Origin: Tremella fuciformis
Lineage: Eukaryota > Basidiomycota > Tremellomycetes > Tremellales > Tremellaceae
Direction of reading: 5' to 3'
Assembly (NCBI GenBank): GCA_032768795.1
Contig: CP136494.1
Location: forward strand, 1,054,001 to 1,118,000
DNA length: 64,000 bases
How positions within the stretch are numbered: position 1 is the first letter of the stretch; each line of letters opens with the position of its first letter. The translations under genes and the position numbers were made by a program. Positions 19,814 through 31,406 of the stretch are shown here, one piece after another. The notes beneath the pieces are model-generated. The model saw only the letters and a program-made list of their open reading frames with translations, ran no database searches and was not told the DNA's origin.

Positions 19814-22613
19814 ATGTCGGGCGACATTTTCAACAACAAACTGGACCGGTCATTCCTGGATGCCAACCTCCAGCATCTGCAGGCTCAATTAACCATGAAA
19901 GAGAAGATCTCCCTTCTGGCGGGGAACGGCTGGTGGGAGTGAGTCGCTCTTGACATCAGCGCCACGCCGACTTGGTGCTGACCTAGTCCAGAACCGTCCA
20001 AGTGCCAAGGTTGAACATTCCCAGGTAAGTGACTGCTTTGGAAGGTCAACTGGATCTGATAGGTAGTGTCAAGATGACCGATGGACCCAATGGTGCCAGA
20101 GGGGGCTCTTTCTACAAAATGAGTGAGTCCGACTGTCTCACAAAATCCATTCCAAAGGGCCATTTGGAAGTGATGAGACTGATCGAGCTAGCCCCAGCGA
20201 CCACTGCACCCAGTGGTACTTGTCTCGGAGCCACTTTCTCCCCGATCCTTGTCCGTACCGTTTCCGAGTTGCTTGCGGCGGAGACCAAAGCTCGCAATGC
20301 TGTGTGTCTGCTCGCTCCAACAATAAATATCGCCCGTTCACCATTGGGAGGTCGGGCATTTGAGTCTTTCTCGGAGGATCCCACAGTCTCCGGAGTCCTG
20401 GCCTCAGCTTTCATCGACGGGCTCCAGTCTCAAGGCGTCTCCCCTACGATCAAGCACTTTGTCAACAACGATCATGAGCACGAGCGATACGGATCAGATT
20501 CAGTGGTCAACGCTCGCCCGCTGCGCGAGATATATCTCCGCCCTTTCCAGATCGCAACCAAGAAGTCCAACCCCTGGTCTTACATGACAGCGTACAACAA
20601 GGTCAATGGCACGCACGCTTCGGAAAACTCGTGGTTGTTGCAAGATATTCTGAGGAAAGAATGGGGCTATAAGGGGATGATCATGAGCGATTGGTACGGC
20701 ACCTACTCTGTCAGCGATTCCATCAATGCCGGGTGTAATCTCGAGATGCCTGGGCCGACGATCTGGCGGTCGCACAAGCAGGTCAACCACCTGCTCGTGG
20801 CCCATAAAATCGACCCTCGTACCATTGATCAGAACGTTCTCAAGGTCCTCGAATGGGTTCAACTCGTAGCGAGGAGGAACCCAGAGATTGTCTATGCGGA
20901 GCCGTCTCCTGAGAAGACACGCTGGGATGCTCGAGAGGAGGACGCCAAAGTCGTCCGACGTGCGGCCGTAGAAGGGATCGTACTGTTGAAGAACGACAGC
21001 GAGACCTTGCCGGTTTCTCCCCAGCACAAGACAGTGGCTGTCATAGGACCAAACGCCAACGCGGCAGTACTCTCGGGTGGTGGCTGTGCGTCTCTGCGGG
21101 CAGCATGGTCGGTCACTCCTCTCGAAGGACTGGAGCGCAATAAGCCGGCTGGTGTCACGATCAACCATGCCCTGGGATGTCGATCAACAAAGTTCTTGCC
21201 GGAACTTGATGGTCACTTCACGGCGGAGGACGGCTCCCCCGGCTTTGACATGCGTCATTATATGATTGTCGACGGGGAGATGGCAACCACACCGATCGTC
21301 GAGGAGAAGCGGTTGCACAGTGATATCCACATGGCGGACTATACCGATCTCGGTAAGCTTTACTTCACCGAAGTCAAAGCTGTCTTCACTTCCCCTCTCG
21401 ACGGTCATTACGACTTTGGTATCGCCGTTACTGGTCAAGGTTGGCTTTGGGTAGACGGAGAGTTGATAATCGATGCCTCCGAGTGCACGGAGTGGGGTCC
21501 GTCATTCTTCGGAGCTGGTTCCAACGAGGTCCGAGCGTCCATTCCCGTGAAAAAAGGTCAGCAGTACACCATCAAGGTGCTGCACGATTCGAGACGATCG
21601 CCCAACAACAAAGGAGTCGAGGGGCTTGTGGGGACAGTCGGCGTTCGCGTGGGTGCCGCTGGGTCACATGATCCCGACGTTGCAATTGAAGAAGCGGTAG
21701 ATCTCGCCAAGAACAGCGATATGGCTTTGTTGGTTGTCGGTCTCAATCCCGACTGGGAGACTGAAGGATTCGACAGAGCAACTCTATCTCTTCCTGGTCG
21801 TCAGAACGAGCTCATCTCTCGAGTCGCAGCCGTCAACCCCAACACAGTGGTGGTTCTTCAGGGGGGTTCGGCGCTATCGATGCCTTGGGTCGATGAGGTG
21901 GCATCCGTCGTATGGGCGTGGTATGGAGGCAACGAGACCGGCAATGCTATCGCGGACGTCATTTACGGTGCCTACAATCCCTCCGGCCGGCTGCCCATCA
22001 CTCTTCCCGTGCGTGAGGTCGACATCGCTGCGTATCCGAACAACAAGACAGCTCGAGACCGCGTGTTCTATGGCGAGGACATCTGGGTTGGTTACAAGCA
22101 TTTCAACGCCAAGAAGATAGCTCCCTTGTTCCCCTTCGGTCGGGGCTTGTCATACACGACTTGGGATTACCAAGACCTCCAGGTCGTGGAAGGGCCCAGA
22201 TCTGGCGTATCCGCGGATGAGTGGAAAGTCAGGGTCAGCGTCAGGGTGGTAAACACTGGCAAGCGCGTTGGCGACCATTCTGTGCATGTCTACCTGTCCC
22301 CTCCGGCAGAGACGGATGCAAGTCTGAAGCATCCTCAATGGACTCTGCAAGCCTTCGAGAAGGTGTATGGGCTGGAGCCTGGGGCCTCGCAACTGGTCGA
22401 GTTCGTCTTGGACAAATGTGAGTCTTATGGTCCTACAGACGATCGTGGAAAGCAGCTGACCGTAAAGATGCTGTATCTCACTGGGACGAGCTCTGGAAGA
22501 CATGGCGGGCGGAACTGGGGGAGTGGACGGTCAGAATCGGTATGGACGCGCAGACTATGGTCGGTGAGGCCAAGTTCACCATCGACGAGAACCTCGAGTG
22601 GCTTGGTCTGTAA
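19814..22613 (+). CDS. GH3 beta-glucosidase with PA14 insert, cytosolic
   Basis: The ATG at 19814 (MSGDIFNNKLDRSFLDANLQ) is followed by MKEKISLLAGNGWWE, VPRLNIP and MTDGPNGARG across short introns. The GH3 core has GRAFESFSEDP, KHFVNNDHEHER and the nucleophile Asp in MIMSDWYGTYS. A PA14-like insert lies around DGHFTAEDGSPGF to GQQYTIKVLHDSRR, as in yeast BglI-type enzymes. The second GH3 domain (GNETGNAIADVIYG) and a fibronectin-III-like end follow. The last intron (after VEFVLDK) joins to HWDELWKTW and the end NLEWLGL at the TAA at 22611; the open frame otherwise reads on to 23022. There is no signal peptide, so action in the cytosol is expected. It hydrolyses terminal beta-glucosides and pairs with the divergent sugar porter. 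Confidence 0.93.
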
Positions 22614-22990
22614 ACGCTTGACGCAGCCGAGCCATTTTCTCGCTGTGTACCCCACATCACCCACAAATCCCGCCTCGCACCTCATAGAATTATACATTCC
22701 TGTCAGATGCATGGGTATGTTCGCCGAACATCAGGCTTTTTGTGGACTCGCTGTTTACAGCAATCACCTGACGTTTGGAGTCCAATTTGAACGGGTTCTT
22801 CGTCCGCCGCTCGGCGACCATCTCCGTGGCGGGGTATTGCGGACCCTCGCCCATTCCCCGTCAATTCGGCTTTTTCTTGGAGTCGCATCTAGTGCTTCAC
22901 AAAGAAGTTCATCTCACGGACGGCGTGGTACGAGACTCTCAGCCGGTTCGCGACATACGAGCTTCGCCGGGACCGGGAGAAGGGGACATA
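22614..22990. promoter_or_regulatory. Intergenic, beta-glucosidase to GST
   Basis: 377 bp. It contains a near-perfect palindrome ATGTTCGCCGAACAT (22717-22731; 7-bp arms, 1-nt centre) and another CCG-N6-CGG site at 22858-22869, about 120 bp before the GST ATG. Both are candidate regulator sites; function not shown. Confidence 0.4.
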
Positions 22991-23876
22991 ATGGCGCCGA
23001 CCTTGATTGGGGTAGCAGGTGAGTCTTCGACGGGCAGTGATCGCAGACAGGACTAACAGTTGTCAGGCAACCCGCGAGTTCGCCGTGTTCAAGTGGTAGC
23101 TGCGCTCGTCGGGGTGGAGCTGGACTATGATCCCACGTTCTCTGACAAGGATTACAAGACACCGGCGTTCCTGCAGAAATTCCCATTCGGCTACCTTCCC
23201 ACCCTGCAAGACGGCGATCTCTGTCTGCAAGAAGTCGCTGGGATCGTCGAATATCGTACGCGTTCCTTTGGAGCCTGGACCTGCCTGACTTTCCGTCAGT
23301 CATACTCATTGGCAACGACGCTCAGCTGTTGCCACGGGAGATACCTGAGCTTGCCAAAGTGCGACAATGGTGCGCGATGGCAGACCAAGAGGTAAGAAGA
23401 TGCTTGGCCACGGACTCTGGGCTAATCTCACAGCTCATGCTACGCCATTCCATCTTATGGAACATCCTTTCGGAGGACAACAAGGCGGTGCCGTTTCATC
23501 AGGATGTGATCGTCTTTCGATTGGTCTGTGACGCCAACTAAATTCAGACTTTCGATGGGCTTTATCAGGTCCTCATTGAACGATTGGCCGTCATCGACAA
23601 GCAAGTCGGGGGAAAGAAGTGGTTAGTCGGAGACCACCTGACATTAGCGGACGTGTTTGTGGCAACCTCGGCGGCAAGCTGCTTCTCAATGTTGGTACAC
23701 GAGGCAGAGAGAACCAAACTGCCAAATCTGGTACGCTACGTCATGATGTGAGATTTGCCAGGATTCTTGTATGGCGGGCTATAGCTGAGACACCAAGGGT
23801 GCTCAATCTACCCAGCATTGCTCCATTTTACGACGGTGGCCGCCCAGAATGGTCCGCGGTAATGCCCCATCCTTGA
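22991..23876 (+). CDS. Glutathione S-transferase, eEF1B-gamma-like fold
   Basis: The ATG at 22991 gives MAPTLIGVAG, then an intron, then NPRVRRVQVVAALVGVELDY, KTPAFLQKFPFGYLPTL and LCLQEVAGIVEY. This is a thioredoxin-fold GST N-terminal domain of the type found in translation factor eEF1B gamma and its free relatives. The C-terminal helical domain follows over several exons (LAKVRQWCAMADQE; DGLYQVLIERLAVIDKQVGGKKWLVGDHLTLADVFVA, read in pieces). The end is uncertain: a TGA follows LPNLVRYVMM near 23751, but an extra splice could extend the frame to 23876. With no EF1G C-terminal domain it is more likely a stand-alone GST for detoxification or stress. Confidence 0.72.
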
Positions 23877-24021
23877 CGGGCATCTGCCTTCATGCCGTGC
23901 TCTAGTTACAGAACTTTTATGCAGCAGTATGCATTAAGGTAGAGGTCACAGTACATGAACCCAGGTTAACACGTCTGCATCGATTCGAGATTTGTCACTA
24001 TCATCGAAGCGGGGCTGAAGC

Positions 24022-25332
24022 TCAGATCTTGCTCAGGATGTATCTGGCTTCGTCGGCTGCGTGCGCGTAGAGATACTCCGTATCATATTTGGGCTTCCAG
24101 CCCAGCCTGCGGCCTCGTCGTCCCACTACGTTGCACCTGCTGATCAACCAAGCTTGGCTCTCAGCGGCTTATCCTACCTGCCTGCGACCTCAGCCGGTAT
24201 CGCCTGAGGGTGCGTGTTGAGTGCTTTAGCGGCGATGTCAATCTCCTCCTGTGTAGCAAGCCGAGGCTCCACCGGTACTCCGCAGCCCTCCGCGACCTTC
24301 TTGTTCAACTCATCCCAGGAGAAGAATCCATTCTCCGCGAAGTACAGCCCATTTTCCAAAGCCGCTCCCTCGATAGCCTTGTCTAAAACCAGCTTGTACA
24401 GGTCGGTGCAGTCCTTGATGTGGCACTGAACCCAGATCTGAGGGAGAGAATCTTCGGGGTGGGGAATCTCGACCAAATGGCCCAATGCCTTCGCAATGCG
24501 GACGAGCCCGACAATTTGGATAGAGATGGGGTTTCCAAGCGTCCTCGAAGGACCACTGAGACAAGATGAGCGCCAATCAGCAGAGTTTAGACTCACTAGA
24601 TCATGCAAGGAGCTACCGAGTGAAATCCTACGCCTTTTGACTCTGCAAGCTCCCACATCGTTGGGGTCGCCTTGGCCGACGATCTGAGGTACTGGGATCA
24701 ATCAGCGATCTCCCAACGCAGACTATGTAATAGGCTATTCACGGTAGGATAGGGGTAAGCACCCTTGGTGCGCTCTTTGATGAACGGCAAGAAATCAGGC
24801 TGGTCATCGTAGAGGGGCTGAGTGGTATCGAATCCCGAGAAGATCGACCACTGTTTTGTACCATTGGACTGGAGAAGTGGTCAGCTTTCCTCGAGAGCAT
24901 ATTGAGGTGGGTCCCAGGACTCACAGCGATGTACTTGCCCTTACGCGGCGCCAGAGCCTCGATGGCCGGAACGCCAATACGGTCCGTCCCTGCATCCGTC
25001 ATTTCGACCACGATATCGACTGGGCTCTTAGTTGAGTCTCCGTCACGTATACAAGGGAACACCCACTCTTCTTTTCCGTGATGAAATCTTTGATGGCCTG
25101 AGGCTTGTCGAGGTCAACTATGACGGGCTTGAAGTTCCGCTTCTCAAACTCAGGCCACAGGGACTTGTTACGGACAAGGGTGTAGATGGTACAAGCATCG
25201 TACTTGGGATCTTCGCGGATCTCCGCCACGAGATCGCCACCTCTGCCATCGTCTCAGCTTCAAAGCTATGACATGTAACATGGAATGAACTGACAAGTAC
25301 CCTGTAGCGCCGGTGATGAAGATGTTGGTCAT
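24022..25332 (-). CDS. NAD(P)-binding epimerase/dehydratase-like extended SDR
   Basis: The ATG at 25332 gives MTNIFITGATGY, and the next exon completes a Rossmann GATGYLGGDL nucleotide-binding loop. Further exons read YDACTIYTLVRNKS, FEKRNFKPVIVDLDKPQAI, VDIVVEMTDAG, KGKYIA and SNGTKQWSIFSGFDTTQPLYD, a central part, then a substrate-domain stretch (IQIVGLVRIAKALGH; YKLVLDKAIEGAALENGLYF; GFFSWDELNKKVAEG). The last exon is LGWKPKYDTEYLYAHAADEA to the TGA at 24022. The ending resembles fungal nucleoside-diphosphate-sugar epimerase-like proteins of unknown substrate. No classical YxxxK is obvious in the exons I joined. Six or seven introns are needed; two central junctions were not checked. Confidence 0.72.
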
Positions 25333-25865
25333 TGCGGGCTCAGACTTGTGGGTCGCACTATGCTCGGACACACTGGCTTGGGTCGTGTGGGGGCGAGATG
25401 TCAGGCGAGAGCAGCGGTTGCACCGTTCTTATAGCAACATTCGTGTCATTGGCGGGTGAATCAGCAAGTACTGCGGAAAGCTTACTCGTACTCATCGCTT
25501 CGACAGGATCACCCTGCAATCATCGGCAACTCGCTCCCGACGCATCTCGTAAGCGACAGCCCTTCACATACTTCCGGGAGCACGAATACAATATCCCACA
25601 CGAAGGTCGGCCGTGCTTAGCCATCACCTGCCTAGCGTCTTACTCATCGGTCTTGGGCACACATGCGCATGCAGATGAAATTATGACTAAGAACAGAGGG
25701 CTCTGAATGGAGATTCTGCAGGACTGTCTCCTCGAAATTTGCATCTGTGTGTAGGAGCTACCCGGACAGCTGCTGTGCGTTGTGTGCCCATCCTCACTCC
25801 GCAAGCTCCTTCGCTGGGGTGTTTGAGCAATTCAGAAGAATGCCAGTCTGCTGTGAGAAATCGCA
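25333..25865. promoter_or_regulatory. Intergenic, upstream of epimerase-like gene
   Basis: 533 bp between the epimerase-like start and the SDR stop. Only short unsupported frames (for example plus 25332-25706). Nothing else seen. Confidence 0.35.
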
Positions 25866-26915
25866 TCAAGCCGCCACCCCACCGTCAACTGCCCACGATC
25901 AGCCTTGCAAGTCCATTCAATCCCGATATACAAGGCTTCACTTACCCAGCAAATCGACGCCGTTGACATATGAGGCTTGATCGCTTGCTAGCCAAGCACA
26001 AACATTGGCAATCTCCGCTGGGACCCCAGCTCGTTTGAGTGGTACAGACTGATGCAGTTTGGCGATCCCCTTTGGGTCAGTCAGCGGTTTGCCCAGAGGC
26101 CGCGTCTTCTAGACTTGCCTCTCCGTCGAAACCCTGCACGTTGGGGACGTCAAGATAGCCCTGTCACAAATCAGAGATGGTCGACGGCTCCATGTGCGCT
26201 CGGCCGTTTGAGACGTACAGGTGATACCGAATTGCATCGCACAGACTTCCCTCCGTACTCCTTTGCGATGCTTTTCGTCAGGCTCACGAGGGCTGCCTTG
26301 GAGGCTGAGTAGAAACACCCGAGCGGCACTGGCAGGCGAGCCACGACGGACGCGATGTTGATGATGTGGAGCTCCTTTGTCTGGTCTGTTCCTACCTCCG
26401 CGCCTATGTGCAAACGTAGGGCTGACTGGCTTAAAAGCCACGCGCCCCGAACGCTGCAGGTTTAAGCCGGCCCGGCTGTTGTCATGCAGACGCTCACTTG
26501 ACATTCATCACCAACTCAAACTCGTCCAAAGTCTTCTCGTGAAGGAGGCAGCGACCACCTCCAGCGGCGCCATTATTGATGAGACAGTCCACTCTCCCAT
26601 ACCTGTGTTTAAGCGACCATCAAGCCCTCTCGCGACTTCTCCAGAGACGCACTTGTTTCTCAGGTACGCTTCAAATCGTTCAATGCTCTCCGGACTACCT
26701 AGGTCGCAGATAACACAGTCAGCGCCATCGACATCCAGTGCGACTTGGTCGACCGCGATGACTGTTGCTTTTGCATCGATGAAACGCTGGACGATGACAC
26801 GTCCGATGTCTTCGGGGATCAGCCAGGACTACATCCTAGAAACCAAGCCGATGGCGTTTGACGCACGCCCTGCTGCACCTGTGATCACGCACGTTGTTCC
26901 TTCCAGCGATGTCAT
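25866..26915 (-). CDS. Classical short-chain dehydrogenase/reductase
   Basis: The first exon, MTSLEGTTCVITGAAG, splices at a GTGCGT donor to HIGRVIVQRFIDAKATVIAVD, forming a TGxxGxIG cofactor loop. Then come CLINNGAAGG (the NNAG position) and IINIASVVARLPVPLGCFYSASKAALV with catalytic Ser and YxxxK. The end is KRAGVPAEIANVCAWLASD, SYVNGVDLL and a last exon VDGGVAA with the TGA at 25866. This is a full-length ~250-residue SDR with intact catalytic residues. The oxidised or reduced substrate cannot be read from sequence. About five introns; the junctions around 26,110-26,180 and 26,440-26,500 are approximate. Confidence 0.78.
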
Positions 26916-27402
26916 TCCTGCAGCTCGTCCGGCTTCGCGACAGAATGAAGAATGTATAACAGAAGCGAATACGCTCTCAGAGCTCTTGTGGGCTGGAAAC
27001 AGCGCCGTGAAGTAATCACAAGGCTCTTCGGCTCGGTTCCCGATAGCTGCCGGCAAGATCCCGCTAGGCAGAGCTGCAATGTGATGATGAGAAGAGGACC
27101 CTTTTGGCTGACGTGGCAAGGGGCCGTCATCGCCGCAGACTTGCTTGCGATCATTGACACAATGGTCCGGCCAAGAGTGTCTTCATTCACCTGTTTGCCG
27201 GACAGGTAAGCGCATGCATGCCCTCTCAATCTACTTATTCGAGTACCGTTCTTCGATCAAACGACTATCAATCGAATTAGCTCCTCCTCAGCCCTTCTAG
27301 TCTCGTCCCCTGCACTTCTCTTCTTCCCCTCCTTGTGTACTGGGAGTATCTTTCGGCTCGACTTGACGAACAAGCGTTGCAATGTGCGGGGAGCCCGCGG
27401 GA
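26916..27402. promoter_or_regulatory. Intergenic, SDR to amino acid permease
   Basis: 487 bp holding the SDR upstream region and the permease 3' side. No supported gene. Confidence 0.35.
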
Positions 27403-29227
27403 CTAGCCGACGGTGTTCGAGGTGTCTTGGCAGGAAAAGGCTGATCCCACCACCCCTGCTGCGTATTGGTCGGCAATCTGCTTGATTGCGGTATAGGCGC
27501 CAGCGACTGATACGAATGCGCCAACCACGAAAAGGATCCCGTGCACTGCCTGTGCAAAGATATTGGCGTGGCGGTTTCTGACCTTGTTGTCGTAAAACCC
27601 TGAGCAGCCGTCAGCAACTCTGCGAGCGGCTTGCGCAGAATAACTTGCACATAACCATGGGGACGCAGATACTGATGGGACCTTCGAACAGGACAATGAG
27701 GCCCAATAGGGAGTTGAAGAACTGAACGCTCCTGTCAGAGGGTATGCAACGTTTCGGTCCGAAGATGCTTACAGGAATCGAAGAAGCCAGGATGAAGGCC
27801 ACTACTGCGATGAGTAGGGAAGAGCCGCTGCGACTCAGTCAGTAAGAGACAGATGGGGTGGTAGACCTACTACCAAGTCGCCTGGTGGACCAGAGTCTTC
27901 TCTTGCAAGTGATGCGAGTTGCGAAGGATACGGACGAACATGTACTTGGCGGCGATGTGGAGATCTGCTCTAGTCAGGGAGATCTCACCGGCCGGCGACC
28001 AAGGCCTCACACAGGCAGGCGGAGACGAGTAGGCCGGGTAAGGCGATACCATACGCGATCTTCTTCAACAAAGGCCCGGCGGACCCGAGAGCTGGGGAAG
28101 CGACATATTCGCCGCACCATCGATAGACGACGAGGGAGAAAGCCAGGTAAGAGGCGGTCGTGAGACACATGGCTGAGACCACCGATTTATTGTAATCCTG
28201 AGGTCGCTTCATTTCGGCAGCCGCGCTCATGCTTGATGGCGTCAATACAACCTGATTGGTGTTTGCAGATCAATGCTCACAAGGCAGGAGTCGCGGCATA
28301 AGAGACAAGGATTGTGTTGCTAGCGGTCATACCGTCCACAAAGTTGGGGTACGCGATGGCTTTGAAACCGAAATCAGTGACTCCGGCTGGGGCAGCGTAG
28401 GGGCGGTCGAGGGTTGTCACGGCGATGCTGTGCATGAGCGCGTTGACTTCGTTAACATTTTCGGCTCACACAATCATCAACACTGCCGTGAACACAGAGG
28501 CGAATCCAAACCAGGTGAGGATGCCGATCTGTCCGAATTTGGGAAACGATCCCAATGCGAGGGTGATGACCAGGGCAATGAAGGTGAACCAAACGGTGCA
28601 GATTGCATTCTCCGTCACGGCGTTGAATGCGATCGAGACTCCTAGCATCGACACGCCGACGCACAGAATGAAAGACAAGACTAGTCTCTTGTCAATCTCA
28701 TGCACGCCAAGCGAAGCAAGCTCACGGTATGCAAACCCAATCAACTCCTTCAGCCATACGCCGCCCATGAGCATCCCGGCATCAACGATAGTGTGAATGT
28801 TCCTATGGTGCCGGCTGGATTTGTCAGCCAACATGGAAGCGGACTTGCATTCCTGCGGCGTACCGGAAGTCTCCCATGATGATTGCACCATACATCGAAA
28901 GCATGCCCCAGCAAATAACCAAGATCGAGCCACCCACTGCACCCAGGGTGTTCAGGACAGAAGGGATAGACAATACACCGATAGCAAATTCGGTCTTGAC
29001 GAAGATCATGGCCGCCTGAGTATCAGCTTGGAGCATGAGGAGGCAGATATGCGCCATACCTTCTTCCACCCCACCGTTCGGTACTTGACCTCACCGTCGA
29101 CTTTGAAAATCTCGTTGTTCTCGAGAACTGCTTCTTCATCTGATCCACTGACAGGCTGGTCTGGGGCTGGGATTATGCTCGACTGTATCTCGCCCACTTT
29201 GTCGTCGGCATACTGAGGGCTCAACAT
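27403..29227 (-). CDS. Amino acid permease, AAAP family (fungal Mtr-like)
   Basis: The ATG at 29227 (MLSPQYADDKVGEIQ) leads to KYRTVGWKK, then after an intron AAMIFVKTEFAIGVLSIPSV and GGSILVICWGMLSMYGAIIMG. This is the TM1-TM2 region of fungal neutral/aromatic amino acid permeases (the Neurospora mtr group, AAAP). Later exons give IALVITLALGSFPKFG, SAAAEMKRPQDYNKSVVSAM, TASYLAFSLVVYRWCGEYVA, KYMFVRILRNSHHL, LLGLIVLFEGPISICVPMVM and a last exon with GILFVVGAFVSVAGAYTAI ending SNTVG at the TAG at 27403. About 10-11 membrane helices are expected. It imports amino acids at the plasma membrane. The YN motif after the PQD segment is typical. Confidence 0.83.
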
Positions 29228-30086
29228 CTTGTGCTAATCAAAGCGGCCGGAGTGTTGGGGTTTTGATGCGGTGAGCGACAGCTGAGTTCCCATTCATGAA
29301 CGCTTATATGTCAGTCCTCTCCATGGCGTAAGCTTCTCCTCGAACAAAGGTCGGCAGAAGGACCCGAAGGTCAGGAAGCTGCCGGTCCGTGCTGTTGCGT
29401 CGTAATACACCACTTGCAATTGTCGGATGCCCTCCCTGGTGCTGCTATTCGATGAAGGATCCTTGCCATGAACAAAGATAAGCAAAAGAGATAGGCCTCT
29501 CCCCTGGCAGGTGCTCGCCTGGTATGAGACAAAATCATGAACAGGTCAAACCGGCTAACATCTCCGAGTTGGAGACGAGAGGGGGAAACGAATGTTCGTT
29601 GTCCTCAAATGCGCGGGAACAACTCCGCGTTTTCGGAAATCCCTTCTTTTCGACCATTGCCGGCAGTGCTAAGGGTCGAGTGCGGCAACCAGTCCCGATG
29701 CCAACCTGGCGTGATTCGTCAGTTCCAGGCGGGAGCCACAGTGGGGTGACACACGTGAACCGGGTATCGCATACCTCGCTAAGCTTGAGAGCGGCCGCAC
29801 GCATGACCAGTACCTTGCGCAGCCCTACGGTCTTAAAGCTTCCGGATCCGTCTCTAGTATACCTTCTTGGCATCGGCGCCATGACTACTTCGTGTAACCC
29901 AATGGCCACTTCTGACCGTCGGGCTGAGCAAGCGTCTCATAGCTGGTCGTTGTGAACACCTCGCGATATGGGTGAAGCCAAGAGCATATAAGTTCTCCCG
30001 AAGTCCCCAGTAGTCGTGACAATCGTCAGCCGTGCTCTCGATACTCGTTGCACCCCGTTGCGAGCCCAGGCATAAGTTGGATCACT
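29228..30086. promoter_or_regulatory. Divergent promoter, permease / NmrA-like gene
   Basis: 859 bp between two divergent starts. Open frames here (for example plus 29524-29955) have no recognisable content. No RNA gene recognised. Confidence 0.4.
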
Positions 30087-31190
30087 ATGGCCTCTTCCCG
30101 GACGACCATTGGCCTCCTCGGCCACTCCGGAGCCATCGGCTCACAAGTATTGCTAGGCTTTTGCCGACTTCACAAGGAGGGCAAAATCAACCTTGTGATT
30201 CTTCACAAGCCCGGCTCCGCCCTCGACGCTGTCGCTCCGGGGGTGGAGACCCGAGTCATCGATCTATCTGCCCAAGACGGACCAGCATTTGATGCGGCTC
30301 TCAAGGGCTTGCAAGTGGTCGTGTACGTTCTTAACTTGGCCCCGTGCCGCATGCGGGCAGATGACTGGCCGTCATGGAATTTATCAGGCATGACAGCTGA
30401 CTTCCAGTTCCCTGATAGGGGCCGTTGCCCAGCCTCTGCAGGTCAATCTTATCCCCGCTCTGAAGCGATCTGCCGAATTGATCACCTTCATTCCCTCCGA
30501 CTTGGCCGCCAACTGGACAGCCGAGGAGCTCGACAACGCCAATGCGGGGTTCCTGAAGATGAAAGCCGACACGGAAGCCGCTTTTGAGAAGGCGGGCATA
30601 CCTGTCACCCGGGTCAGGGCAGGTTTATTCATTCATGTGTGCATGGCTATCCCGTGAGTCCAGCTTCGGTCCTCATCACACAGGCGCAAACATCTGAACG
30701 AGGTAGAATGTTGGGCTGGGACTTGAAAGGCAACAAAATCTGGCAGTACGCGGACTCGCAGGATATTCCAGTCCCCTGGGTGTGAGTGCGGGAGAAATTA
30801 CCTGCAGTCGCCAATCTGCGGCTAGAGCAGAGCCTAGCTGATCAATTCAGGTCAAACGCTTTCGTTGGCGCAGCTCTGACCCAGATGATGGAAACCCCTC
30901 CCCAAGACCTTGTCGGCAAAGATTGGACCCTCATTGAGTTCACAGCTTCCAACACCGAAATTACAAAGGTTTTGGAAAGTGTGCACGGAAAGCCGACTGA
31001 AATCATGACCAACGACGATGCGGGATTGAAGGATCTGCTGAACAACCCGAACCCTTTCGTTGTCCTCGCAGGCTTGTTGTGGCAGCGGGCCGGCAAGCTC
31101 GGATTCCATTACAACGGTTCTCAAATATATCAGGTCGACGGATGGAAAACTAAGGGAGTCGAAGGTTACGTGAAGGAGCTGGCGGGATAG
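30087..31190 (+). CDS. NmrA-like NAD(P)-binding protein
   Basis: The ATG at 30087 gives MASSRTTIGLLGHSGAIGSQ, a Rossmann loop with GLLGHSGAIG, then INLVILHKPGSA and DGPAFDAALKGLQVVV. After an intron come GAVAQPLQVNLIPALKRSAE and ITFIPSDLAANW, the NmrA/isoflavone-reductase-like pattern in which a candidate set of residues is followed by a conserved FIPS(D/E)(F/L). Further exons hold AGIPVTRVRAGLF, WDLKGNKIWQYADSQDIPVP and a long C-terminal exon ending VEGYVKELAG at 31190. Fungal members act as redox sensors or reductases; NmrA itself represses nitrogen metabolism genes. Which applies here is unknown, but it is divergent from an amino acid permease. Confidence 0.8.
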
Positions 31191-31406
31191 CCACGACACG
31201 GTCGTTGTTTGAACGTGGCTGGAATGCAATGCAATGTGGCACCTCGCGAGTTGCACAGTGCCACATTACTATGGACAGTATTCAATGGCTTTACGTAACC
31301 GACCCGGCTGGCTTAACTACGCGACGCGTTGGACCGTCAGAGATGTTACTGAGGACTGACTTTTCGGATCGTCTGTTGCTCGTCTTGCACCGCCGGATAA
31401 GCCGTC

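Noticed and set aside
20500..21168. 222-codon minus-strand frame
   Set aside because: Antisense to the GH3 catalytic domain, a typical shadow frame.
22418..23022. Extension of the beta-glucosidase frame to 23022
   Set aside because: This reads through an intron after VEFVLDK; splicing restores a natural GH3 C-terminus ending at 22613, and the unspliced tail overlaps the GST start.
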